The translations under genes and the position numbers were made by a program. DNA of 64,000 nt from Mauremys mutica (Eukaryota; Chordata; Testudines; Geoemydidae): NCBI RefSeq assembly GCF_020497125.1, contig NC_059087.1, positions 15,781,925-15,845,924 of the forward strand, given 5' to 3'. Shown here piece after piece: positions 1 through 10,500 of this stretch (its first letter is position 1; each line of letters starts with the position of its first letter). The notes beneath the pieces are model-generated. The model made no database searches. It worked only from the letters and a program-made list of their open reading frames with translations, and had not been told where the DNA came from.

Positions 1-133
1 TACCCGGGTCACTTTTTTTCCCCTTCTTGAATATAGGAACTACATTAGCTAATCTCCAGTCCAACGGTACAATCCCCGAATTTAGAGATTTATTAAAAAT
101 CATCGCTAACGGGCTAGCAATATCACTCGCTGA
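1..133 (-). pseudogene. LINE (CR1-like) reverse transcriptase fragment
   Basis: Read on the minus strand, this stretch translates to a reverse-transcriptase N-terminal segment containing DWRLANVVPIFKKG, followed by a Ser-Asp-Pro-Gly motif at the window edge. This is the conserved block just before RT motif 1 in CR1-type non-LTR retrotransposons. The reading frame runs off the left edge, so the rest of the element lies outside the window. Its right edge abuts a MITE at about 133, which suggests that one element interrupted or truncated the other. Clade assignment within CR1/L2-like LINEs is uncertain. Confidence 0.75.
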
Positions 134-370
134 ATAACGTAGCTGAAGTCGAAGTATCTTATATCGAATTACCTACCGTCCTCACGGCGCGGGATCGATG
201 TCCGAGGCTCTCCATGTCGACTCCGCTACCGCCGTTCGGGTTGGTGGAGTTACGGAGTCGACAGGAGCGCGTTCGGGGATCGATATATCGCGTCTAGATG
301 AGACGCGATATATCGATCCCCGAGAAATCGATTGCTACCCGCCGATACGGCGGGTAGTGAAGACGTACCC
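134..370. mobile_element. Harbinger-type MITE, copy A (5' truncated)
   Basis: This is a non-coding miniature element that aligns along its length with a second, complete copy at 33684-33982. It contains a perfect hairpin with 21-bp arms (275-295 and 301-321, loop of 5) and ends in gaagacgtaccc, matching the terminal repeat of the other copy. The first ~60 bases of the family are missing at the junction with the LINE fragment. Short open frames here come from the GC-rich palindrome and are not genes. Confidence 0.7.
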
Positions 371-1840
371 AAAGTCAGACTGAAATCCCAGCTCGCAGCA
401 GGGAGACAATCCACCACCAATCAACCCAAACACACGGTTTATTGCAGCCACAGGCCTGTGTGAGACGTTCATGTCACAGTGTCCCTCCATTCCATTCCTA
501 TCAAATACTACATCAATGGGACTACAAACAAGAATTTAGTTGACATAACCGGCTTACCTGATGCCAATATACTATGGTGATGGGAGCTTAAGAAATGCCT
601 CAGGCCCTGCCTACATTATGGAATTTAACTACGTTGATTGTAGTTAGGTAACAATTCCTTTATGCAGATAGGGCCTTTGATTAGATGATTCATAAGAACA
701 GTGGCACACCTTCCTGGGCACATGCTTGTGCGCGTGCCCAACCCTGTGATCACAAAAATCCAGTACCCTTACACTGAATTCTCAGGGTACATTCGTTTGG
801 GGGCCTATCAATTTGCCTGCACCATCATGTAGGAGTGAAATCGACCTTTTCAGAAGGTGATGTAGCACAGGGCCATTCCCAAGCTGTTTATGCTGGATTT
901 TGTAGGGAGGTGTTTGATTCTTTATCCCTTCCCAGAACACTAGTAAATCTTTACTTCTGCAGAGGGCAAGAGAAACTAGCTGCTGTGCATAGAATACATT
1001 TGATTGTCTACAAAATTTAATGCTGTTTTCTTGCTCCATTATTTGCACATTCCGTGTTTGTGCAGAACTACATTCCAAAGCTGAGAGAAAGAGAGCACGT
1101 GAGCTCCTGTTTTGTGTTCGAAAAAGAAAAGGAGGGAAAAAATTATTTCTTGTTTAGTGCCAAAATATACAGGAGTTTTATGTGGTGTGATGGAAAGTTA
1201 AGGTGAAAAGGGCTGGATCTAGACAAGTAACTTTTATTTAAAAAAGAACATTAAAAACTAAACAGGATTTGGTGTTGCTTTGAAAGTCTCCTGCCATTTT
1301 ACAGGCAATAAGAAAAAGGAGACCAAGAACACTTATTTCCCAAAACCTGTGCATTTCCAGGGCACTGTTAAACTGAACATGCCTACCAAAGGGAGGAGCA
1401 GCTGTGAGGCTAGAGCTCCCTTGTGAACATGTTGGTAACTTTTTCCAATCCTCTGGACTAATATCAACCTAAAGCTTGTCTGTCTTCAAGCCCCAGTTGT
1501 GCATACTGCTCTGCAAGGGAAAAAACCCTGTGCCCAAGCAGGGTGGGGCTCCAGGTACACACAGGCCCCATGTAGAATAGTTTGTAAGATCAGGGGCCCC
1601 TCTCTGCGTTTATGCTACTTGAATCCTAAGGTGATAGGCACCATATAAAAATAGCTAGGCAGATAAGGAGGCCCCAGCCACTCATCTTCTACTGCTGATG
1701 GCTGGTATTGGCTGCAAAAGCCTGCAAATAATGGTCATAACGTTCTTACAATGGGACACTAGCCAGGCATCTGCTCCCTTTCAGGTATGTCTTTAAAGTT
1801 GGTAAATAACAAGTCAGGATCAAGTAGACTACCTTCCCCT
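371..1840. other. Intergenic, no feature seen
   Basis: No splice-flanked open frame, RNA gene or recognised repeat was found here. Composition and codon pattern look like ordinary intergenic vertebrate DNA. Confidence 0.6.
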
Positions 1841-1972
1841 TCATATATTAAGAGGCATTACATGAGCATATTTTACAGGGAATAGACTCCCTTCGATCCA
1901 GTTCATGGGATGGTTACTTTCTGGGGTACCCTTAGGGGGTAAGGTGGAAAGTTTAGACTGTCCCTCCCCCAT
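1841..1972 (-). pseudogene. ERV gag, N-terminal remnant
   Basis: This 43-codon frame begins Met-Gly with a Ser at position 6, the arrangement expected of an N-myristoylated retroviral matrix protein. It is placed correctly downstream of the LTR, primer site and leader. It then hits a stop (TGA at 1843-1841) that probably lies at or beyond the truncation point, so no capsid or nucleocapsid region follows. It is non-functional. Confidence 0.6.
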
Positions 1973-2401
1973 TTTCCAATCACACAAACACAAGGGGGGT
2001 GCCCTGTCCGCGCAAGTGGATCATAAACTGAGGATCTCTCCCTATAGGGTACTCACACAGGAGAGACTAACGAGGATGACTACGACTCTCCTACACCTCC
2101 CTTCAGCAAAGAGCGTCGGCTAGTCTCTGGGAGATGGCGCCGCTTACTCTGATTGCGTCCAGTGAGATGATCAGACTGTCAGTAGCCCACACGGAAGGGA
2201 AAGGGGAGGGAAGATGGGTTCACACAGTCCTAGACCCAGGTAGCTTCCTCGCCGGACTATGCCAGGCCGAGTCAGCCCACTGTGGGTCGGATCTCCTAAA
2301 GATCCACTAGTTACCGGGCTTGCGTTAGAGCAGTCCTGATCACTAGCTTTCGCTTCACAGGGTACTCTGGGCATCTTCCGGTAACAGTCACTCACACTGG
2401 T

Positions 2402-2466
2402 GTACACACACACACACACACCAAGGCCTCTTTTTTTTTCCCTTTTTCTACCTTTTTTTTTTTTTT
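2402..2466. repeat. (CA)n microsatellite and poly-T tract
   Basis: A short CA dinucleotide run is followed by T-rich tracts (2429-2466) inside the ERV leader. These are simple repeats with no other signal. Confidence 0.9.
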
Positions 2467-2848
2467 AACCACGATGCATCTTTACCTGGTCCGGACCAAT
2501 ACCATGAGGCGGTATGACAACCCCTCTTGAGGCGGTAAAAACCCCTCAGCACTGGTGCACTCTAATGCATTTACCTATGCATTACCTTGTTGGCCAACTC
2601 AGCAGTTCCCAGTACTGCTATAAACTAACCTTATTGGGGCCTTTCCCCAATACCACTCTGCATCTGATCTTGCTGCACATTCAATAAGTTCAGATGGCGT
2701 GAGCCCAACAGAGACAGACGTCCCCACAGACAGTCCTCCTCCAACACCCCAATAGAGATTTCAAAAGGTCTCTTACCTCTATTGTGGCGCCATGGGGTTC
2801 GAAGGGGAACGATCCGTAGTAGCCGTCTGTGGGTCTGTGGGCGTTGCC

Positions 2849-2866
2849 ATCCCGGACGAGCCCCCA
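2849..2866 (-). other. Retroviral primer binding site, tRNA-Pro type
   Basis: The minus strand reads TGGGGGCTCGTCCGGGAT, an 18-base match to the sequence complementary to the 3' end of tRNA-Pro. It lies 3 bases inside the LTR edge, where reverse transcription would be primed. Confidence 0.9.
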
Positions 2867-2869
2867 AAT

Positions 2870-3358
2870 TGTCGGAGAAAAACTCAGTTCTCGCTTTTTC
2901 TTTGGGTGCAGCAAAATCAAATACTTTATTATTTCTCCAGTAATTACAATGGAGGGAGGGAGTGCCTTAGGACACAGGGTCGCCCCAGTCCCGGACAGGT
3001 CTCTCAACTGGTAAACAGTTACAGCAAGCCTTTATACCTTTGTTACAGACAATTACTAGCAATAATACAGACGGTAAAAAGCAACAAATACATTTTGTTT
3101 ATACATAAGCCTTTCTGCTATCTTATTTGTCTCACTCCTAAAAGACGCCAGCCTGCATATTTGGTTATCAAGTTGCAAGGTCGTAATAACTTTTTACACA
3201 GTTCTTTCCCTCTGCCTCACACTATCCTTGCTTCTACAAGTCTCACGTCATTAGGGTTACAGCTAGCCTAACTCTTGCTAACTGACTGACATGCATTAAA
3301 ATCCCCTTTAAATCCTTGTTAATTCTTTCCCTGCTTCCACAGGTGTTTTCCTCTAACA
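2870..3358 (-). repeat. ERV long terminal repeat (5' LTR), ~489 bp
   Basis: The edges are set by imperfect inverted ends: tgtcggag on the primer-site side and ctctaaca on the outer side, giving the canonical TG...CA. On the minus strand there is a TATAAA box at 3036-3031 and an AATAAA signal at 2930-2925, about 100 bases apart, a normal U3-R-U5 layout. The outer edge is inferred from the inverted match because the second LTR is not in the window. Confidence 0.75.
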
Positions 3359-4315
3359 GCAGAATTTGTGTTCAACAGTAAGCAAAAATGGGAGCAAGCA
3401 GAGGTCCTGCTCTCTAGCACTGTTTGGCAGAGACATGATCAAAAGCAAATGTAAGTCAGGCTGCTAGTCCTAAAATTGTTTATAAGATACAATATAGATG
3501 CTGGATAAGCTGTCTCTGTATATATGGAATCCTGTAAGTTATAGGACATGAGTAAAATTTCAAGGATATTTTCTCATTTTAATGTCTTCCACCTCTATTA
3601 CTCTATGGACCTAAAGTTTTAAAGTGGTGTGCAATAATTTTCTGGCAGGAGCAGTGGCTGTGGTTTCTAGTTTATTCTCTTGGATTAGGGAGTGTTTGAT
3701 TGGGGAGTATGGAGCATTATAGGGAGCCCAGATACTAAAAGGCAGAAGTTCTTAAATGTTTTTTTTTTAAATCCACCTGAAAATAATTAGCACAGTCTTT
3801 AGAATGCTTGATAAAATGGATGCTTTTAAAATGTACCTAGTTATCAAACACTAAAATGGGTATAAAAATCTGAATAACTGGCAGAGGTACTTAAGGGATC
3901 CAGACTTGAAAGGAACTTTTTTAGATGTCTTATGCTGTTGATTTAAGTTTGTGCTTTCTAGACACAATCAAGTTTCTTAACTTGGTTACAGTAAGATGAG
4001 TTCCAAAAAATGTTTCCTCCAACTCACATCAAATCATTTGCAGTTAAAGCTAATTAAAAATTTCCTAACTGCCTTTGTAATTAGGAACAAGTGGAAGGTA
4101 ACCCTGCTCCCCCTACACACCTGAATCCCAAAGATTTCTCTTTAAATGTCCTGCAGAGCTAAAAAAATACCTTTCTGCCTCCTAACCTATCCCATTCCTT
4201 TCATATTTCCTCTTGCAGCTGCAGGGCTGCTGATCCCCGCCAGCAAAGGTACTTGGTTAAGTTGGGTTCTTCTAAAAATAGTTCAATTTGTTTGTTGCTA
4301 GTGCAGTCTGTGAAT
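3359..4315. other. Intergenic, no feature seen
   Basis: AT-rich DNA with a T9 run near 3761. No coding or repeat signal was recognised. Confidence 0.6.
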
Positions 4316-4489
4316 TTCATAGAATATCAGGGTTGGACCTCAGGAGGTCATCCAGTCCAACCGCTGCTCAAAGCAGGCCCACTCCCTAGACAGATTTTTT
4401 TTTGTTTTTGCCCCAGATCCCTAAATGGTCCTCTCAAGGATTGAACTCACAACCCTGGGTTTAGTAAGCTAATGCTCAAACTCCCCCGC
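4316..4489 (-). repeat. tRNA-headed SINE with CR1-type tail (Cry I-like)
   Basis: On the minus strand a tRNA-like head carrying a B-box-like segment (gagttcaatcc) is followed by a body and then a tail (tggactggatgacctcctga...) that matches CR1 3' ends. The head is shortened at its 5' end compared with the copy at 48012-48194. The family resembles the turtle SINE family derived from tRNA-Lys. Older divergence is evident. Confidence 0.75.
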
Positions 4490-5012
4490 AATACCCTTTT
4501 GGCATCATATGTGAATATGCAGGTATAAATGGTTTACTGGACAGAACCCCAGAGTGCTGAGTATTGTGCACAGACTGCACAGTGCCCCATTTTTTGGTCT
4601 CACTTGCAGATTAAACACCGGCACACCTCTCACGCCCAATTTATCATTGTGTAGGCCAACAGGCAATGAAGCTACAAGGTTGTTTTTATTTTTTATTTTA
4701 TTTTTTATTATAGCAAGTTTTTATTGTAGCAAAGTACAGATGCTGAACTTTTGCCAGTCTCCTCCCACACCCCACACTTAATCTTTCTGTAGGGGTGTGT
4801 TAAACTCAGTGTCTTGGCTCGACTTCAATTTTTAATTACACTTGGCCATACTGAATCCCACTCCTGCAAACTCAGTGTTTTTCTTTACTTCCCACTCTAA
4901 AATGGCTGTGAGCTATTGAACAGCCAGTAGTGTATATAACTATATACCCCTCCTAGCTAATCCGTGAACAGTCAGTGGTGGTTTTAGGCATATGTAACAG
5001 CATAGAGCATTG
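4490..5012. other. Intergenic; T/A-rich simple repeat at 4682-4712
   Basis: Only a TTTTA-type low-complexity tract was recognised here. Confidence 0.6.
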
Positions 5013-5020
5013 TTCTTCAG

Positions 5021-5363
5021 GCAGGAGCGACGCCAGGGTTTCTGGCGCCCTAGTCAGAATTCGGGGGGCGGCATTTTGTGTGCTCCCCATGGGGCGCGCA
5101 GGAGCTTCCGGTTCCGCTCCCATCATGCCGGCGAAGCAGAACCCTCTGCCGAAATGCCGCAGGCGACAGTGGAAGTCATTGAGCTGCTCAATTGCCTGCT
5201 GCTGTTTTCCGCGGCACGTCGGCAGAAAGTCCTTCTTCGGCGGCGCGATGGGAGCGGAACTGGAAGCTCCCGTGCGCCCTGTGGGGAACGCACAAAATGC
5301 CACCCCCCGAATCCTGGCGCCCTAGGTGACCGCCTAGGGTCACCTAATGGAAGCGCCGGCCCT
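5021..5363. mobile_element. hAT-type MITE, 343 bp
   Basis: This GC-rich element ends in ggcgccctaggtgaccgcc...gcgccggccct, a terminus related to the one at about 39342. It is flanked by an 8-base direct repeat with one mismatch (ttcttcag at 5013-5020, gtcttcag at 5364-5371), as expected for hAT insertion. Overlapping open frames on both strands come from its high GC and near-palindromic content and are not genes. Confidence 0.65.
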
Positions 5364-5619
5364 GTCTTCAGGGGTTCACCCCACATGTACCAGCAGCAGC
5401 CAGAGCAATAGCCAGAGCACTGGCAGCCTGAACAGTCAGAGGGCCCTATCTTCCTTTCCATCTCCTGCTCAGGAACTTCCCAATCCTTGTAGAGACTGTG
5501 AGCCCCATCAAACAAGAGAGGGAGGGCATTTCCACTGTTTGAGGGAGGGTGCAGGGTGATTTGTCTTGCTTTGGGTGGCTTTGAAGAACTGGGGCAGTTA
5601 AGCCAAGTAACCCACCCTC

Positions 5620-7198
5620 TGTGTAGTCTCTCTTCGGCTTCGGTACCCAATGACTGGAAGTTAGCTAATGTAACGCCAATATTTAAAAAGGGCTCTAGGG
5701 GTGATCCTGGCAATTACAGACCGGTAAGGCTAACGTCGGTACCGGGCAAATTAGTTGAAACAATAGTAAAGAATAAAATTGTCAGACACATAGAAAAACA
5801 TAAACTCTTGAGCAATAGTCAACATGGTTTCTGTAAAGGGAAATCGTGTCTTACTAATCTATTAGAGTTCTTTGAAGGGGTCAACAAACATGTGGACAAG
5901 GGGGATCCGGTGGACATAGTGTACTTAGATTTCCAGAAAGCCTTTGACAAGGTCCCTCACCAAAGGCTCTTATGTAAATTAAGCTGTCATGGGATAAAAG
6001 GAAAGGTCCTTTCATGGATTGAGAACTGGTTAAAGGACAGGGAACAAAGGGTAGGAATTAATGGTAAATTCTCCGAATGGAGAGGGGTAACTAGTGGTGT
6101 TCCCCAAGGGTCAGTCCTAGGACCAATCCTATTCAATTTATTCATAAATGATCTGGAGAAAGGGGTAAACAGTGAGGTGGCAAAGTTTGCAGATGATACT
6201 AAACTACTCAAGATAGTTAAGACCAAAGCAGATTGTGAAGAACTTCAAAAAGATCTCACAAAACTAAGTGATTGGGCAACAAAATGGCAAATGAAATTTA
6301 ATGTGGATAAATGTAAAGTAATGCACATTGGAAAAAATAACCCCAACTATACATACAACATGATGGGGCTAATTTAGCTACAACGAGTCAGGAAAAAGAT
6401 CTTGGAGTTATCGTGGATAGTTCTCTGAAGATGTCCACGCAGTGTGCAGAGGCGGTCAAAAAAGCAAACAGGATGTTAGGAATCATTAAAAAGGGGATAG
6501 AGAATAAGACTGAGAATATATTATTGCCCTTATATAAATCCATGGTACGCCCACATCTCGAATACTGTGTACAGATGTGGTCTCCTCACCTCAAAAAAGA
6601 TATTCTAGCACTAGAAAAGGTTCAGAAAAGAGCAACTAAAATGATTAGGGGTTTAGAGAGGGTCCCATATGAGGAAAGATTAAAGAGGCTAGGACTCTTC
6701 AGTTTGGAAAAGAGAAGACTAAGGGGGACATGATAGAGGTATATAAAATCATGAGTGATGTTGAGAAAGTGGATAAGGAAAAGTTATTTACTTATTCCCA
6801 TAATACAAGAACTAGGGGTCACCAAATGAAATTAATAGGCAGCAGGTTTAAAACAAATAAAAGGAAGTTCTTCTTCACGCAGCGCACAGTCAACTTGTGG
6901 AACTCCTTACCTGAGGAGGTTGTGAAGGCTAGGACTATAACAATGTTTAAAAGGGGACTGGATAAATTCATGGTGGCTAAGTCCATAAATGGCTATTAGC
7001 CAGGATGGGTAAGAATGGTGTCCCTAGCCTCTGTTCGTCAGAGGATGGAGATGGATGGCAGGAGAGAGATCACTTGATCATTGCCTTTTGGGTTCACTCC
7101 CTCAGGGGCACCTGGCATTGGCCACTGTCGGTAGACAGATACTGGGCTAGATGGACCTTTGGTCTGACCCGGTACGGCCTTTCTTATGTTCTTACAAT
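5620..7198 (+). mobile_element. CR1 LINE, 5'-truncated copy
   Basis: This non-LTR retrotransposon starts within the reverse transcriptase and runs through the C-terminal region and a 3' UTR that ends in 'cggcctttcttatgttcttac', the usual CR1 3' terminus. 5' truncation is the normal result of target-primed reverse transcription. Of the two large CR1 copies in the window this one is the better preserved. The left junction is placed by loss of homology and is approximate. Confidence 0.92.
5628..6999 (+). pseudogene. CR1 ORF2 (RT to C-terminus), broken
   Basis: The reverse transcriptase shows PNDWKLANVTPIFKKG, NYRP, YLDFQKAFDKVPH, SGVPQGSVLGPILF and the catalytic FADD at 6186-6197. The frame is then broken: it shifts and stops near 6376, resumes at about 6413 (VRPHLEYCVQMW, RATKMIRG), shifts again near 6730, and continues to a stop at about 6999 ([11 protein letters not shown]). 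The endonuclease domain is missing because of 5' truncation. No active protein is possible. Confidence 0.92.
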
Positions 7199-7480
7199 CA
7201 ATGACACTTGTTGCATGCAAATTCTCTGTAGAGTAAGAGTGGTGGTTGTGAAATCAGAGGTAGCACCACCAATGGTCTAAAACTATTGGCATGGCATAGA
7301 TACATGACTCACTCTAGCTGTATGTCTCACAGGTGTAATTTGTAAAGTCAAAATGGCTGAGAACTTAAATTGGATGGTAACAGATTGTGAAACCCAGTGA
7401 TTATTCAGCCTGATGATATTCTGAATCAAAAGAGCTCTGTCTCAACCATGCTTGTGGCTGTTTCCATCGCCTCATACTGA

Positions 7481-7545
7481 GGGCAGGTCTACACTACGGG
7501 GTTAAGTCGACCTAAGTTACGCAACTCCAGATATGTGAATAGTTG
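7481..7545. mobile_element. MITE terminus fragment (gtctacactacggggttaag type)
   Basis: About 65 bases match one end of the large turtle Harbinger-MITE family (ggtctacactacgggg, then a cgacctaagttacgcaact-like segment). The other end is absent. This is a solo end or a deeply degraded copy. Confidence 0.5.
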
Positions 7546-10500
7546 TGCTTAAGTGCTGTAGTTTGGATCGCTACCTGGACTGAAGCTGATTTTAAAATCA
7601 AAATCTAGTAATGAGTTGACCCCAGCCTGCTGACCAACAAAGCTCTATGAAAAGTAGATTTTAACCAAGTTCAGTCACAAATGTTAAACTTGGAATTTCT
7701 GAACACTATAACTGATGGTTTCTAAAGGCCTGACCCTGCCTTCAGTGGCACTGGGTCGGAGCCTGATTGCCATTTTCCCCCTAAATAAAACACACATTTG
7801 GAAAAGTTCAGCAAAACTCTTCCAATCATACTTCAACATTTTACTTCTTAGTGTGCATGACTTGAGTTCTTTAAACAAAACAACGATGGATGAAAATTGG
7901 AGAACACTACTTGTGCAAGCCAAAAAAGGTTATTGATGGGATCTTGTGTATATGTGCCAGCCTGAACTCTGTCGAATGGGAATACATAGCATGTCCCTCA
8001 AGTTTCCAGTGGATGAGATGATCTCTCTTTGTCCTGTTGAACTCACCTCAGATACACTCTGTCTCAGACACACATTGTTAACTGCTCATAAATTGGTCTG
8101 GAATGATGGCATTGTTTTTCACGTTTGAACCTGGTCTCTCTGATTATCCTCCATTTAAGACATTTTTCCATTGGCTGCTCAGCTGATTATTCTTTGTAGC
8201 CAAATATACTTTATTTAATTACACTGAAATGTATCTTTTACCTTTTGGCCAAATTCCCTTCAAATACGGTACAACAACAAAAAAAGAGTTGTGCTTGTTC
8301 TGACCATTAGCTTCAGGGGCATAAGGAACTTTTATCAAAAGTTTACGATGGGAATTTCCAGGAATATTTCTCCCCTCCCCCCAGATATCATAGCCTTGAA
8401 GGATTTTAAGGAAGTCTGAGCCGCCCGCACTATAGTAACATTGGCGCAGTTCCACTAGTGCTAGCCCACAGTGACAGCCTGCATTTTTACCATTGGGTCA
8501 TCTAGACCTACACCGGATGGTGGGAGATTCCCCTTAAAGTCCTCAATTGTCAAGATAGTCTGAGTGGTCGGAACAACATGGAAGATGGCCAGCCAGACTT
8601 CCACAACTGTGGGAAAGAGAGTCTAAATGGGGATATAACCTTTAATGGGATTCAGAGAGTATAAACACTCTGTAATATCTTGCAGTAATATTAATACTTG
8701 GACTATACACTGTGCCTTTTAATTTTAGGATAACATGGCATCCCAACATTAGACCATTTAGCATCCCTGCAAGGAAGATATCTTTCTTTTATAAGAAGGT
8801 TAACTGAGCCACAGAGAGGCTAAGGCCAATCTGGATGCATCAAGGCTAAGGCCACATTTAGCATCCTAAATAAAAGTGGCCTGATTTTTAGAGTTAGCAA
8901 GAGCTGTGGGTGTTATCTCATCAGTTAGGTGAGCATATAGCTGCCTAACATGAGGCACTGTAATGGAGTGTGTAAACCCTGCACAGTGATTAACCAGGGA
9001 TTAACAGGAGCTTGAGCCCAATTAGGCCACTGAGTGGCACCTGGAGGGGTATCAGGCATAACTGGTAATCTAACCCAGCTGGGTCTTCATAGAGGAAGGA
9101 GTAAAAGGCAGTGGAAGTGGCTCAGAAAGGAGATCTTAATGAGAGATAACTGGGAGTTCTCCCTTGGGCTAAAGGCTAAGAGAAGTCTGAAGCCAGAGGT
9201 AGAGGAGCCAGGAAGAAGCCATGCTATGAAATGAGTAAGAAAGAACTTTTCAGACATTAAGCTGAGCTTGAGACATTAGGTGGGAAGCCCTGATGAAGAG
9301 GAGGAATAAGATCGGGAGAGGAAGCTTGGGAAGCTGAGGATGTCAAGGAAGGCTGCTAGAGGCAGGGAAAAGCCTAGGTTCAGACAGTTAAAAGGCAAAG
9401 GCTACAGGAGATGGGGATTCTCACTGCAACAGGCCTGAAAGGGGGCTCAGTACAGAACTGAGACCTACCAAGAGGTTGGGAGAGGAGGGGTTCTCACTGT
9501 GGTGAACCCAAGACAGGTTCAGTAAAGTACTGGGAGTTGAGTGTGTTAACACTTACTTGAGTAAGGATTTCTCTGAGTGGTATACATTGAATGTCTGGGG
9601 GTGAGGACCCATGGGTCTTAATAACACTGAGATAAGGGGGCAGAAGAGACTGGAACTTTGGGTATTGTTTTATGTGGACTTTGACATGACTGGGCTGGAG
9701 GGTCAAGTCATGGGAAAAGAAAGACCACCCAGCACCAGAGCAAAGGTCAGCAGGGGATGCTAGAGAGGAAAGCTGCTAAGCCACACTCAGCAATGAGAGG
9801 GCACACCAGTGCTGAGTCCTCTTCTAGAGGCACTTAAGTTTGAAAACTTTTGCCTAAATGACTTGCCAGGTCTCATCAACCTTATGGGAATCCACCACAT
9901 TGGGGGACCTGGTTACAAAATAATTGTTTTATGTGACTAAGCATTGTCTGCACAGGTGGGATTCAGCACTAACAATATTCCTGAGTTGTGTAACAACCTT
10001 GGACTCTGCAGGGCCATCATGATATTTAGTAACAGCATTAAGACCCAGTTTGGTCCCATCTGTACTGGAGAGATGAAACATTGTTTGAACTGTACCTGGC
10101 ACTATTTTGCTATAATTCAGTGGCTCTCAACCTTCTCTATCTAGCAATATTAGAAGGGTAGGATGGTCACAACTTCCTGAAACCCATATGTGATCCCCCA
10201 ATGGAGAGGCTATGATGCAACTCCAGGGGACTGGTCACAGTGGAGCCAGGACCTAAATCAGTGACAGATTTGGAAAAACGCAATCTAGAAGTTACCTGCT
10301 CTGTCCACAATACTCCTTATAAGTAACAGGAAAAGCGAAGGGTTACATTTTGCTACAAAACATAAAATTTTAGAGTGATCAACAAGATTATTTCTAAATC
10401 TATTCAGTGCATTTCAAACACATTTGTGGCAGTTAAGAACTGTAACATATGACTGTGGTACTTTAAGCTTTAGCTGCCATCTTGTGTGCCATGTACCACA

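Larger units (their letters stand above)
1841..3358 (-). mobile_element. Endogenous retrovirus, 5' end only (LTR-PBS-leader-start of gag)
   Basis: On the minus strand the order is LTR (3358 to 2870), a 3-base spacer, an 18-base tRNA-Pro-type primer binding site (2866 to 2849), a leader of about 880 bases with a good splice donor (AG|GTAAGA, GT at 2776-2775), and then the start of a gag frame at 1972. The rest of gag, pol, env and the 3' LTR are absent, so this is a 3'-truncated provirus. A tRNA-Pro primer is typical of gammaretrovirus-like ERVs; the class assignment is an inference from that and from the Met-Gly start. The left boundary with host DNA lies somewhere around 1830-1890 and is not sharp. 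Confidence 0.8.

Noticed and set aside
2690..3271. Frames of 105 and 159 codons
   Set aside because: They lie in the ERV LTR and leader, where LTR and primer-site signals explain the sequence.
4953..5713. Open frames of 116-196 codons on both strands
   Set aside because: They read through a GC-rich hAT MITE and the start of a CR1 element; no domain and no consistent strand.
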